Source of the DNA: Gigantopelta aegis
Taxonomy: Eukaryota > Mollusca > Gastropoda > Neomphalida > Peltospiridae
Reading direction: 5' to 3'
Assembly: GCF_016097555.1 (NCBI RefSeq)
Contig: NC_054706.1
Span: 79,066,353-79,130,352 of the forward strand
Length of the DNA stretch: 64,000 nt
Below are positions 48,552 through 60,344 of this stretch, piece after piece. The notes beneath the pieces were generated by a model that was given only the letters and a program-made list of their open reading frames with translations, was not told the origin of the DNA and made no database searches. Both the position numbers and the translations under genes were made by a program. Numbering within the stretch: the first letter of the stretch is position 1; every line of letters starts with the position of its first letter.

Positions 48552-49730
48552 GGAATGGCAGTCCTACAGGCGAAGTGGGAATCTTAAATAGTCTTGGGAA
48601 TGGCAGTCCTACAGGCGAAGTGGGAATCGTGAATAGTCTTGGGAATGGCAGTCCTACAGCGAAGTGGGAATCGTGAATAGTCTTGGGAATGGCAGTCCTA
48701 CAGCGAAGTGGGAATCGTGAATAGTCTTGGGAATGGCAGTCCTACAGGCGAAGTGGGAATCGTGAATAGTCTTGGGAATGGCAGTCCTACAGCGAAGTGA
48801 GAATCGTGAATAGTCTTGGGAGTGGCAGTCCTACAGCGAAGTGGGAATCGTGAATAGTTTTGGGAGTGGCAGTCCTACAGCGAAGTGAGAATCGTGAAGT
48901 CTTGGGAGTGGCAGCTCTACAGACAAAGTGGGAATCGTGAATAGTGTTTGGGAATGGCAGTCCTATAGGCGAAGTGGGAATCGTGAATAATCTTGGGAGT
49001 GGCAGTCCTACAGGCAAAGTGGGAATCGTGAATAGTCCTGGAAATGGCAGTCCTACAGGCGAAGTGGGAATCGTGAATAGTCTTGGGAGTGGCAGTCCTA
49101 TAGGCGAAGTGGGAATCGTGAATAATCTTGGGAATGGCAGTCCTACAGGCGAAGTGGGAATCGTGAATAGTCTTGGAAATGGCAGTCCTACAGGCGAAGT
49201 GGGAATCGTGAATAGTCTTGGGAGTGGCAGTCCTATAGGCGAAGTGGGAATCGTGAATAATCTTGGGAATGGCAGTCCTATAGGCGAAGTGGGAATCATG
49301 AATAGTGTTTGGGAGTGGCAGTCCTACAGGCGAAGTGGGAATCGTGAATAGTCTTGGGAGTGGCAGTCCTACAGGCGAAGTGGGAATCGTGAATAGTCTT
49401 GGGAATGGCAGTCCTACAGCGAAGTGGGAATCTTGAATAATCTTGGGAGTGGCAGTCCTACAGGTGAAGTGAGAATCGTGAATAGTCTTGGGAGTGGCAG
49501 TCCTATAGGCGAAGTGAGAATCGTGAATAGTCTTGGGAGTGGCAGTCCTACAGGCGAAGTGGGAATCTTGATTAGTCCTGGCAAGTGGCAGTCCTACAGG
49601 CGAAGTGGTAATCTTGATTAGTCCTGGCAAGTGGCAGTCCTACAAGCGAAGTGGGAATCTTGAATAGTCCTAGCAAGTGGAAATCTTGAATAGTCCTGGC
49701 AAGTGGGAATCTTGAATAGTCCTGGTGATG
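48552..49730. repeat. about 26 units of a 45-bp minisatellite
   Basis: The unit is CTTGGGAATGGCAGTCCTAC followed by AGGCGAAGTGGGAATCGTG and AATAGT. Some units lack one base (44 bp). Because 45 is divisible by three, open frames arise on both strands; these are not genes. The last units (after 49640) are shortened. Confidence 0.92.
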
Positions 49731-49934
49731 AAACACATGGCTGTGACCTATGGGAGCAGTTATACTGTCTTTTGAGTCTGCCTCGTGTAGTTACGATTTT
49801 GAAAATATTGACAATTTTGTCTGTCAGAATAAAGGGCGAAGGGAGTAAACAAGTTAAATTACCGATTTGAAGGTAAGCGTAGACCACTAACTAGATAGGG
49901 TTAAAGTTAGTCTAGTATTCGACGACTCGTTCTA

Positions 49935-50278
49935 CAGGCTGGTTTCGGATCCCAGTCGAGGCATGGGATTTTTAATCCAAATACCGACTCCAAACCCTGA
50001 GTGAGTGCTCCGTAAGGTTCAATGGGTAGGTGTAACCACTTGCACCGACCAGTGATCCATAACTGGTTCAACAAAGGCCATGGTTTGTGCTATCCTGCCT
50101 GTGGGAAGCGCAAATAAAAGATCCCTTGCTGCTAATCGGAAAGAGTAGCCCATGTAGTGGCGACAGCGGGTTTCCTCTCAAAAATGTGTGTAGTCTTTAA
50201 CCATGTCTGACGCTATATAATTGTAAATAAAATGTGTTGAGTGCGTCGTTAAATAAAACATTTCTTTCTTTCTTTTAT
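49935..50278 (+). mobile_element. SINE family D
   Basis: Begins within the head (ACAGGCTGGTTTCGGATCCC), lacks the first 40 or so bases, and has the full body and the tail GTGCGTCGTTAAATAAAACA with TTTC repeats. Confidence 0.88.
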
Positions 50279-51061
50279 GCGAGAATACGACAAGAGTACA
50301 AGTACACACTGTGTAATCTATTGTCCATTTTCGCCAACCAAGCGGTTGCCAAAACTGAATTAGTCCCTATATACTAGTCGCAAATAGTTACGGGACACAT
50401 GGACAAAGCGTTCAAGAGGGGTTGCCCATTCGCTGTGCCAGTGGTATGGAAATGTTCTTGCAGTGGCGAAATGGCTCACTTGTAGGCATCTCACTACTGG
50501 TTTTATTAATATGCCATCATTCAGACATGGCAGGGCTCCACCACAGTCCAGAATGCTCACTTTACATTTTTGGTGGCATGGTTATCCGAAACCAGATTAC
50601 AAAGAAATTTATACCCTCCCAACCCTAATCAAATATCAAAAGTGTTGACATACAAAAGGAAAATCACGCACACAATGTTGTTTTCAGGCAGGTGCCCTGC
50701 TTAGTCGGAAAAAAACTAGTTTTAAAAAGTCGAACAATCTTGGTTTTTTAATGCATTTGCCATACGCTTTCTACCGGCTACCATACAAGATGCAAGTAAA
50801 CGGTTCATGAACATGCAATCTGAAATGCTTTATTCAAGTATATACCTACTTTTTATTACCTATCACAACCCCTGATTATTATTATTTTTTTTTTTTTTTT
50901 GGGGGGGGGGGGGGGGGGTAAACATTCGATAGTCCCCCGTAATTTGTTATGACTAGTGTTATAGATATTACACCATATACCTTTTCTTTGATCCTTTTCG
51001 AGTTTACTTACAACAATAAACTTACCTTTTGGTAACTAGCACAAACGCTACTGAAAGAAAG

Positions 51062-51112
51062 CCGACACCCCTATCCGAAGCAGGTTGACTGTGTTTCGGA
51101 TAGGGGCGTCGG
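51062..51112. other. strong hairpin: 18-bp stem, 15-nt loop
   Basis: CCGACACCCCTATCCGAA pairs with TTCGGATAGGGGCGTCGG with a single mismatch. The stem is GC-rich in an AT-rich region. It could be a remnant of a transposon end or a transcribed stem-loop. Confidence 0.7.
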
Positions 51113-51611
51113 GTTTCGTCATCAGATCGGTGTATGTACTTTAAGAAACTGCATTTTAGACGCAGTACTGTGGTCGTCAAAATTGACAGTTTTAATACTC
51201 TAGCGCATTCGGACGTATTTTCTAAAATCTATAACATAGACTTAATATGCAAGGCCTTTTTAACAATTTCCGATCGTTTTGGTCGGTTCTCCTCTAGTTT
51301 AAACTTGCACTTTTTGCGCTCAGGTCCAGTCGACTATCATACACGCATCGTGTTAAATATGATGTATAAAAATACGACCCCAATGGAAGCAGCCATCTTT
51401 GTGACTCACCACATTAGTGGCTATATAGGCCTACAATGTGGTCCTGTATGTAGCCTCGACTAATGAGGCTGGCCATCTACACAGCGGTTGTATTTTGGGA
51501 GGAAAGCCCAGTGTGAGACCACACTCCATCTAACTTTCTTGTAGGCCCTACAGGCGTCAGAACAGGGCCTGTGTCTTCAACGATTTAAAGTAGCCAGTAA
51601 TATATTATTAA

Positions 51612-51772
51612 CACGGGCGTAGGAAGATGCCAAAAGGTGTCTGTGGGGGGGGGGGGGGGGGTCACAAATACATGTAGGGTATGTATGTATAAATATATTT
51701 TTTTAAAACATCGCTGCTGCTACAAAGTTGGGGAGCATATGCCCCTCCCACCTTCCACTTCCTACGCCAGTG
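51612..51772. mobile_element. 161-bp inverted-repeat element (hAT-like MITE)
   Basis: Starts CACGGGCGTAGGAAG and ends CTTCCTACGCCAGTG, inverted with one mismatch. A G run lies inside. No ORF. Confidence 0.6.
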
Positions 51773-52731
51773 ATTAATTGGCCTTCCAACAGTAGGCCTA
51801 CAGGTTTGAATGTATTATCACCAACACCGCTTCTAGATATATATGTTCTGTACCAGGGGTGGATGCATATTTGTTTTCTAGGGAGACAATGTAACGTTTA
51901 AAAGGGCTGGCGCGGATTCAGGCGAGTGTCCAAGACCACCATCCTTCCCCAATTTGTTGTCAAACAATATATATTACAGAATACCCAAACAATGCAAACA
52001 TATCCAGTCCACTGCGCCTGAGGACACCTACAATATATATTCCAGGGGCGTAGGTTAGGGGGGTTCGGGAGGTTGGACGAACCTGAAGCAAATGGTCCGC
52101 TTTCATAACTAAAACATACAGGTTTATACATATGGAGTTTCTGGTGGTGCAAAAACAAAACAGAAAAAGGTCCACTTGGTTCATATTCGAACCCCCCCCC
52201 CCCCCCCCCCCCCAGGTCCAGATCACGCTATGCCCTGTATTCAGTTGGTATGCGCAACGTAGCCTGTAAAAAGAGCCCCTATTAAAGTATTCAAAAGTAC
52301 ACTAGCATGCCAATCTGATTAAAATTAGCTCTACTAATAGTAATTAACCTGTGGAGCTAATTTTAATTAGATTGACTAACATGTATTATCTATATATACA
52401 AACCTTCCCAGAAACATTAAACTGACCACGATTTTACGTTCCTCACTGAAAACAAAAAGTGAACTGAATGATAACACTGAATTTTTCGGGGATGGGGGAC
52501 TTCGAATTTCGGGGAGGCAGCCCCAGCGCCCTCATCCTAGATCCGCGCCAGTATATAGTATATTATAATTGTAGTGCATCAATATAAACCTCGACATTGA
52601 TAAACTTGTAATAATTCGTTGATTCGGTAGAGGAGTTTTGAATGTTTTTATTTTGTAAGAATTGTGTGCCCGATTGCAAAATGATTTTCGCTGAATGACG
52701 TACAGGTAACGAAGAGTATTATGACGTCACG

Positions 52732-52739
52732 ACGTACAA
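52732..52739. promoter_or_regulatory. CRE-like site TGACGTCA
   Basis: A perfect CREB/ATF palindrome 75 bp upstream of the ATG at 52814, in a CpG-richer patch. It is probably part of the core promoter of the downstream gene. Confidence 0.5.
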
Positions 52740-52813
52740 TTAACGGTCGTTATTGGGACTGTTATGCATCACAAAAATATGGTTTAGCTAATGATTAGTA
52801 CCGAGTTGTCATA

Positions 52814-55800
52814 ATGCAAGAAATTTCAGAAAAACATGAGGTTGTAGCGGCAGAAGGTGATGAAAGTGGAAACTCAACGGAAGAGAAAGCAGGACCCGGT
52901 TCAGCCCGTGCAACACAGTCCGATTCTGGAAATGATGTCCAAAGTACGTGCAGTTCATGAATTTGGTGTTAACTACTTTACACCCAACCTTCGCACTATT
53001 TTATTTCTAATATTTATTTTCTAGTTTATTTTAATTTTGTCAATACCCCCCACTTTCTGGGATTTCTCGTTTGTAGTTTAACGTGAGAAACAAAAAGCAA
53101 AAGGAAAAAGGAAAAAACAGAAAGAAATCCTCTCAGCAAAAACAGTAAACAAACACAAATAATCAAACCAAAAAATTAAATAAGTATAAAATAAATAAAT
53201 ACAAGTACATGAACTTAATATAATTATTAACGCTAGTCCACTTCAAGATAAAATGATACATGTTAGATTCGTGAAAAATAATTCACGTTAGATTCGTGAA
53301 AAATAATTCACGAACGCCATAGTTGATGGGGTTTTTTTATGGCTCTACACTTCTGACAATATTTGCTTTTACCTAAATATTAATATCACTAGTAATAAGG
53401 CTTAAATTACTATGTATTTGTTGATTCAGATGTTTGTTCATGTAATTAATGTATATTTATGTTACTGTTACTGCAGATAAATGTATATTATATTGTTATT
53501 TTTGCTCTGCCCACATTCGGGTGTTATGCAAATAAATTATTCTTATTCTTATCCAATAATTACAGGATTACAATAGACTCCAATTATTTTTCCCCACAGG
53601 ATTTTTGATGATAGATCATGGTGAAGATATTATCAAACAGCTGAATGATGTTAGCCGGGAATACAAGCGCCAGGTATTTCTCATTTAGCCTAAACATTCA
53701 AGGACATATATTTTGATCCAATACAAAATGTCAGCAAATTATTTCAAAAGAAAGTTCTTAAAGACCTCATTGCAAGTTTTAACCTACAATTTGGGATATA
53801 GGCCTTCTAACGATGTGAAATGCATGTATTAAATTAGCTTATCAGAAGTCAGCAATACCCCAGGATGTAGCCCAATTGAAAAGCACTCATCTGATGTGCA
53901 GTCAGTCTGGGGTCAATCCCAGTCAGTGGGCCAACTGGGCTCTTTCTTGTTCCAGCCCATGCACCATAACTGGTATATCAAAGGTCATGGTATGTGCTAT
54001 CCTGTCTGTGGGCAAATGGAAAAAAATGTAGTGGGTTTTCGCTCTAAAACTGTAAACATTACCAAATGCTTGACATCCAATAGCCAATGATAAATAAATA
54101 AAGGTGCTCTTGTGGTGTCATTAAACAAAACAAACTTTTTCTCACTGTTTGCAAACGACCGATAAAATATTTCTTACAAATAATTTCATTTTCTCTTTAT
54201 TACCATTAAAAATACATGTAATGTATGTACCCTACTTCAAGGTTTATTTTACAGTAAAAATATATTTTGCATAAAAAAAAAAAGGATGGCAATGACAACG
54301 GTTTTAAAAATAAAACAAGATTTTCCTTAATAGCCTACAATGCTTATACAGTATGCATAAAAGCTACAATAAAAAATATCAAATTCAGGCATCACTAAAG
54401 TAATAAAGCCTGTTTATATTAATTAATTGTTTTGTTTTTTTAATTGAAAATCAATGCTCAAGATTTATATGTAGATCAAGAATATGAAAGTTAAAGTTTG
54501 TTTTGTTAAACACTACTCGAGCATTGATTTATTAATAATTGGATGTTAAACATTTGGTAATTTCTACATATGGTAGCAGACCAGTTATTTGTCAAATCTA
54601 CAGCTGAAATTTATGCATACCAGCCCATGGCATTCTAAATGTCCACCTATGGTTTAAAAAAAAAGAAAAAAAAAGTTATTTTTAGTTTCAAGGAAATTAC
54701 AAAAAGGGTCATAATTATAAAGAGGACTTATTTTAAATATTTTTAGTTAAATATTTGTGTTACTTTCATTATAATGTGTCCAAACTGCATTATTTTGGGT
54801 GTATTTTTGTCAATGTTCACACTCGAGCTGGAATTGGCGGATATCACACATATATTTATGGAAACTTTGCTCATCAAACCTTACAAAAACCCTCATTTGA
54901 ATAAAGGTTTAGCTATTAAATTTGTCACAAGGAAAACCCTGTGTATGAATACCAAGCCTCATTACAGCTAAACCGTTTGCACTGCTGGTGACAAACCAAT
55001 AGTCATTTAAAAAAAATAACTCCTTGGCTATCACTAAGCTTAAGAATTTTCTTCCTATTCCAAATAATTAGCCTTCAAACATGGATCTGTGAAAAACCAA
55101 CAAGCAAACTCTTTGCGCACCCGGGTACACAATGGAGCTAACTGTATAATGCTACCTATAGTCTTAGAGAGGAAACCCGCTACATTTTTTCCATTAGTAG
55201 CAAGTGATCTTTTATATATGCATTATCCCACAGACAGGATAGGACATACCATGGCCTTTGATATACCAGTCGTGGTGCACTGGCTGTAATGAGATACAAT
55301 ATGAAAGAGAAAGAAGCCCAGTTGCGCGAGACTACAAAATATACGCAAGAGTTGGGTTGTCTCATACCTATAACCCCTCCCAACCTCCACCTTCACATGC
55401 ACAATGAATCAGGGGTGGGAATTGGTGAACTGTAAAAAAAAAAAAATCTTGAGAGGTCCTGGAAATTCTTGAAATCCTAGGTTACAATCTGTGCCATCGG
55501 ACACATTTTGGAGGAAAAGACAATTACAATGCGAGGAAACGCAATGTTCCATGAGAGGAAAACCGCGGATCCAAGAATTCCCACCCCTAAAGTATGTAAA
55601 TGTATAATTGTATGTATTGCATGGATCACTGATCTGAAGTGAAATGTATCATCATCGTTGTTTCAGGTGGGTGAGTTGGCCCAGGAAGTGGATCTGTTGT
55701 GGCATGTGCTGCGCACGTTCATGATGATGTTCGGACCCCTGCTGGTGGGCGTGGTCGTCCTGATCATGGCTAAATGCACGCTACCCAAGGGAGGCCATCA

Positions 55801-58800
55801 GCTGATCGATTTAAACGTGCGTCGTTATAATAGAAAGAAAGAAATGTTTTATTTAACGACGCACTCAACACATTTTATTTACGGTTATATTGCGTCAGAC
55901 ATATGGTTACAGACCACACAGATTTTGAGAGGAAACCCGCTGTCGCCACTACATGGGTTACTCTTCCGATTAGCAGCAAGGGATCTTTTATTTACGCTTC
56001 CCACAGGCAGGATAGCACAAACCATGGCCTTTGTTGAACCAGTTATGGATCACTGGTCGGTGCAAGTGGTTTACACCTACCTATTGAGCCTTGCGGAGCA
56101 CTCACTCAGGGTTTGGAGTCAGTATCTGGATTAAAAATCCCATGCCTCGATTGGGATCCGAACCCAGTACTTACCAGCCTGTAGACCAATGGCCTAACCA
56201 CGACGCCACCGAGGCCGGTTCATTATAATAGAAGCATTTTCACAGTCATTCCTGAGTTTGCTGCAAGTTTTAAGATGTAATCAACTGACAGACTTTTTAA
56301 CGATTGTAATTATATATCAAATATATTTTTCTGCATAAAATATTAGTGGCTGTATATTAAATGTGTTTCTGATCGTTCTAATATTTGTACTAGGTTAAAT
56401 GTAATTTTATTTCCTAAAATAAGTTTTTTCGTATGTACAAAAATATTTGAAGACAAAATCTAGTTTGAGCTTCTTACAAATAATAAGACGATCAGAAAAA
56501 CATTAAATATACAGACACTGATATTCTAAACAAGAAAATATATTTAATATGCAAGTTTAATCGTAGAAATATTTTATTAGTTGGAAGCATCTTACAATGC
56601 AGCAAACTCAGGAATGTCCTTTAAGATCACATTTCATAGGCCCATTCCAGCTTCAGAGTTGGGGTTGGGGGGCAGGGAGTATTCCCCCTCCCCAAACTCT
56701 GAAGCTGGAGAGGTCAATGTATCCCTCCCCCGTTAAATGGCGATCTAAATATGGATTTGAAAGAACATTTTTCTCCTTTTTTTTTTAAACTCCAGGGCCC
56801 GTGCTTATAAAACTTAGTCTAGACTTTAACGTAATGCTATTTGAATGGCGTTGCCATGATGTTAAAGTCTGAATTTGATTAAAGTCTAGACTTTAAGGTT
56901 TATAAGCATGGGGCCAGATAGTTCACAAGAATGTAATTCATAATTCGTGAACCGACGCCTATGTATTTAACGCCAATTTCCGAATTGTTGGTCACATTTG
57001 TATTCAAGCATTTTTTGGTTGATAGGTTCCAGTCCACTTTGTTAATGAAAGATTCTTGAAGCACTTGGGTCAAAGTGTTCGATACTACACCCCATCCCCC
57101 CAGCCCCAAATTTGTACCAACATTTAATATTTTTGTGACAAGGCCTTTTTCAGAATAACACACGACTCGCCCACCCTCCTCTCATTGAAAGAATTTGTGC
57201 ATCTTTAACATTTGTCAGGGACATAACCTTGTGGATTAAGGGGTTCAAATGACCTTCCACCCCCACTTTACATTTTACACACCCTACCCCCATTCACAAA
57301 TGAAATGTTTCAACAGTTGACATTTTAGTATGTTTGAATGATCAAGATGAAATTTTAGTTATCATGTTATGGCAATGTTTCAACCAATGTGGAAATGTTT
57401 TGGATGTGGTATAAACATTTAAACGTCTGGAGATTTTAACATCAATGCATTGCCAAACCAACCGAATAATGAATGTTTTGTCACCAGTTTTCAAGTGCGA
57501 CGTAATTTCCATTCCAAAAAGACACTGCATCAAATATTCTTATAGTCATTTAAATATTGAGTAATGGCTGTATAGTTTACAAAAACTAAGCTCATTAAGG
57601 TCTCACTACACAGATCACTTCCAGGTGAGAGTTCATTCATGACGGTCCACTATAGTTCCTAATTGTGTTATGGTTCACATATACTAAAACGCAAAAGAAA
57701 CGCAGGTCCTGAAAATGCGAAAGAATTGCACTTTGTAAAGCAGTATCTTTGGTGGAATTGAACCTCAACTGTGTTAAAGGACATGGCACACACCCACACC
57801 GCAGTCCCACCTGCGTGTCAATTTCATTACCTGTGTGACGTCACGAATTCTCAAAACACGTTGTTTGCACGTGCTGGATCATCCGTATCATGAATCCAGT
57901 GCAAACACACTCATTGAAATGCTTATAAAGCCTACACACCTGGATTTAATCGCATAAATTCAATTTGAGTAGTGACAGACAACAGAATCACATTTTAAAA
58001 ATGCCGCGACTGACGCAACTCCAGCGAGGGATGGCCATCGGGATGTTGCAAGCCGGACAGACCCGTACTGCTGTAGCCAGACAATTGGGATGTCATGTTT
58101 CGACAATCGCACGCCTTTCTCAACGTCACCAAATCACTGGATCTGTGAACGATCGACCACGCACCGGCCGCCCGATGGTGACAACCGCAGCCCTAGACCG
58201 GTACATCCGGGTGACCCACCTTAGGAATCGGATGCTGCCAGCAGCTAACACCGCTCACCAGGTGCGTGGTCCACGTGGTCCAGTGTCCGCCGTCCTTATG
58301 TGGGACCAATATTGACCCCTCGGCACCGCCAACAACGTCAACAGTGGGCGCAACAACATCAAAGATGGCGACGTGGCCAGTGGCAACAAGTTCTGTTTAC
58401 TGATGAGAGCCGTTACAATGTTTCCAACGCTGATGGCCGAATCCGAGTATGGCGACGTCGACATGAACGTTACTCCGACTGCTGCGTTCTGCAGGCCGAC
58501 CGATGGGGCGGGGGTAGTGTGATGGTGTGGGGTGGGTTCTCATTCAACCACAGAACACAACTTCATGTGTTAAGACAACGCATTAATGCCGCCGTGTACC
58601 AAAATGACGTCATCAACAATCACGTCGTTCCCTTCTTTGCCGCTCACCCACGTGTGCGCTTGCTGCAGCAAGACAATGCCAGGCCGCACACTGCCAGGGC
58701 AACACAGGCGTTGCTGGCTCAGCACAACATCCCAACGTTGCCGTGGCCAGCCTTATCACCGGACATGGCGCCTATCGAACACGTCTGGGATGAAATCGGA

Positions 58801-60075
58801 CGTCGCCTTCAGGCTCGCGGACAACCTCAGAATATGCAGGCGCTGGAGGCAGCATTGGTCCATGAATGGAACTCACTCCCTCAGGCATTCTTTCAACGGC
58901 TTGTCAACTCAATGAGGAGACGTTGCACTGCCTGTTTGAATGCCCAGGGTGGTCACACGCGATACTGACTTTGACAATGCTACAGGTCGTCTCTTTCACA
59001 TTTTTAACATGGACCCCCACCCTACTTTATGACATGAAACAATAGCCAAAAAGGAATTCAATCAAAAATTTCCAACACCAATGTGTGCCGAATTGGTGTA
59101 GCTCCAAATTAAATGTTGAAATCTTCATTTCGTTTTGTTTTTTTAATATTTTATATCCAATTTAATGAGAACCTGCGTTTCTTTTGCGTTTTAGTATATT
59201 CATTTCTAGGAAATGGTGAAGAATTAAAACAATATGTATGTTTAATGGTAAGCCTTCTGGCTGTATTTTGCCCATGTTATTTTGTAATATTGTGCATCAA
59301 CCTTTTGGGACATGGGTATATAGCGCAAGTGACAGCCGGAGTGAATCGGTTAATGAACCACCTTTTCGGACCGGTACTACAGCCAGATGCGGTCATATAG
59401 CAAAAAACTGAGACGGAAATGTTCTCAATTTTGGAGTGAAAATAAATGCTTATATAATGTATGTTCGCAATGGTGTATGTTGTTAGTGCCAACGAGAACC
59501 TGTTCTATGGGCAATCTTCGCTTGAAGTTGGGCAGTTTAACATGGGTTTCAATGGCAGATGACATCTGTGTAGTGAGACCTAAGCTTGAGATTATATGAT
59601 AATGAGATTATTACCTTTGTGTGTTTCAAGATCATCAGTATCATATATTAGAAATAAAAATAATGTATTATGCTTGCAGAATACAATTTTTATTCCTAAT
59701 ATATGATATTAACAATACTGAAACACACTGTGATAATAACCTATTATTTTCTTTCTTTTTTTTTAATTTTAGAATATCGTGACATCACTTTTCGTTGGAA
59801 TGTTCACCGTCCTGGTCAGCATCCGATACCGCCCATTCCACTCGGCCATCGAGAAGTACCTCACCTTCAGGAAGTCGAAGCGCGCTGCCAGCAGTGATGT
59901 GGACACCACAGCTCCACAGACTGAGGCGCGAACCTCGGACAGCGAAGCATCCACGGTCCAGGCCACCGAGGAGAAGGAGGAAAGCAAAAACACCACGCCA
60001 ACCTCACAGGAGGTCGGGAAACCCAAGTCAGAGTCCGAGTATTTCGATATGCTGCCAGATCCAAATACTCTTTAG
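52814..60075 (+). CDS. uncharacterised protein with two membrane segments, four exons
   Basis: Exons 52814-52943, 53600-53673, 55667-55816 and 59773-60075 join in consistent phase (GT..AG at all junctions) to 218 residues. I do not recognise the family. Residues 1-43 are acidic and polar. Residues 44-84 look helical and charged (IKQLNDVSREYKRQVGELAQ), perhaps a coiled coil. The hydrophobic segments are about 86-106 and 120-136, with a short loop (CTLPKGGHQLIDLN) between them. The C-terminal 75 residues are rich in Ser, Thr, Glu and Lys with no obvious fold, ending YFDMLPDPNTL. A hairpin in the membrane with both tails in the cytosol is a reasonable inference. Exon 4 is GC-rich and codon-like throughout. 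Intron 2 and intron 3 carry SINEs, and intron 3 also holds a Tc1 element. Confidence 0.75.
53858..54137 (+). mobile_element. SINE family A
   Basis: Head (GATGTAGCCCAATTGAAAAG, GGGGTCAATCCC), partial body and complete tail (TTGTGGTGTCATTAAACAAA). The ATAAAAGATCCC part is deleted. Confidence 0.85.
54492..54575 (-). mobile_element. SINE family A tail fragment
   Basis: Only the 3' part is seen (AAAGTTTGTTTTGTTAAACA to AACATTTGGTAATTTC). A separate piece of body lies at 55157-55296. Confidence 0.7.
55157..55296 (-). mobile_element. SINE family A body fragment
   Basis: AGTCTTAGAGAGGAAACCCG to GTGGTGCACTGGCTG. It may be the other half of the fragment at 54492-54575, separated by later insertion or rearrangement. 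Confidence 0.75.
55411..55588. mobile_element. 178-bp inverted-repeat element
   Basis: Starts AGGGGTGGGAATT and ends AATTCCCACCCCT, an exact 13-bp inverted repeat. There is no ORF. A MITE of unknown superfamily. Confidence 0.55.
55836..56222 (-). mobile_element. SINE family D, complete, with target duplication
   Basis: TTATAATAGAA stands at 55825-55835 and again at 56223-56233, an 11-bp target-site duplication around a full SINE from tail to head (CACCGAGGCCGGTTCA). The insertion begins only 9 bp after the exon 3 donor of the two-membrane-segment gene. Confidence 0.92.
56647..56708. other. long hairpin with G/C-rich stem
   Basis: CCAGCTTCAGAGTT pairs with AACTCTGAAGCTGG, and the following GGGG..GGGG run pairs with CCCCCTCCCC. 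The loop is about 10-15 nt. It is probably a transposon relic. Confidence 0.6.
56793..56917. mobile_element. 125-bp palindromic MITE
   Basis: The left arm CAGGGCCCGTGCTTATAAAA...AGTCTAGACTTTAA and the right arm TTAAAGTCTAGACTTTAAGG...ATAAGCATGGGGCCAG are inverted copies of about 40 bp. CAG..CAG-type ends and the short size suggest a hAT-related MITE. Confidence 0.65.
57684..59194 (+). mobile_element. Tc1-type DNA transposon, 1511 bp, with TA target duplication
   Basis: CTAAAACGCAAAAGAAACGC at the left end and GCGTTTCTTTTGCGTTTTAG at the right end are exact inverted copies, continuing a few bases inwards. TA lies on both sides. Size, target and internal transposase are those of Tc1/mariner. 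It lies in intron 3 of the two-membrane-segment gene, in the same orientation. The intact ends suggest recent insertion. Confidence 0.95.
58001..58968 (+). pseudogene. Tc1 transposase (DD34E) with internal deletion and frameshift
   Basis: The frame opens MPRLTQLQRGMAIGML with two helix-turn-helix domains and a GRP-type linker (PRTGRPMVTT). The DDE core has LFTDESRYNV, QQDNARPHTA and SPDMAPIEHVWDE. There are 34 residues between the second Asp and the Glu. Near 58275-58310 the frame changes and some 20 residues usually found before the RRPYVGPIL block are missing, so a deletion broke the gene. The two open parts are 58001-58315 and 58300-58968. It ends GGHTRY, as in many Tc1 proteins. It is unlikely to be active, although its termini could still be moved by a related enzyme. 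Confidence 0.92.
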
Positions 60076-60211
60076 GTCGGACATCAGTAAACTGGTCAAA
60101 GTTCTAAACTTGTCTGTTTCTTTTATAGATTTGTTGGGATTTCCCCACACACCCCCGTGTCTTTACCGTTTGAATATCTGTGGGTGGGTGTGGGTTTAAA
60201 GTACATGTATT

Positions 60212-60217
60212 AATAAA
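60212..60217 (+). promoter_or_regulatory. candidate poly(A) signal
   Basis: AATAAA 137 nt after the stop of the two-membrane-segment gene. Confidence 0.5.
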
Positions 60218-60344
60218 AAGATTACATTTTCAAGTACATATACATCAGAATGAAAATGTGTTGTTTTTAAACTAACATTACTTTAATTAATAACCAAGCT
60301 TTATGAGAGTGTTAGACAGTATTGGCCCAACAAATTTTTGTATC

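Larger units (their letters stand above)
50280..52700. other. intergenic stretch, no supported gene
   Basis: Open frames here are short and show no domain. The stretch contains homopolymers (G at about 50901-50919 and 51643-51661, C at 52194-52214), a hairpin at 51062-51112 and a MITE at 51612-51772. Confidence 0.5.

Noticed and set aside
48787-49630. Long open frames on both strands with 15-residue repeats
   Set aside because: The unit is 45 bp, so any stop-free frame stays open on each strand. Opposite-strand frames of equal quality argue against coding.
51134-51463. 109-codon open frame
   Set aside because: No recognisable domain, no splice sites in context, and composition like the surrounding DNA.
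58586-58915. 109-codon frame inside the transposase region
   Set aside because: It is an alternative frame of the DDE domain, which has clear motifs in the other frame.
59113-59400. 95-codon open frame after the Tc1 element with hydrophobic stretch
   Set aside because: It crosses the transposon end, and the acceptor-like TTTCTAG at 59203-59209 would join exon 3 of the host gene in the wrong phase, giving an immediate stop.
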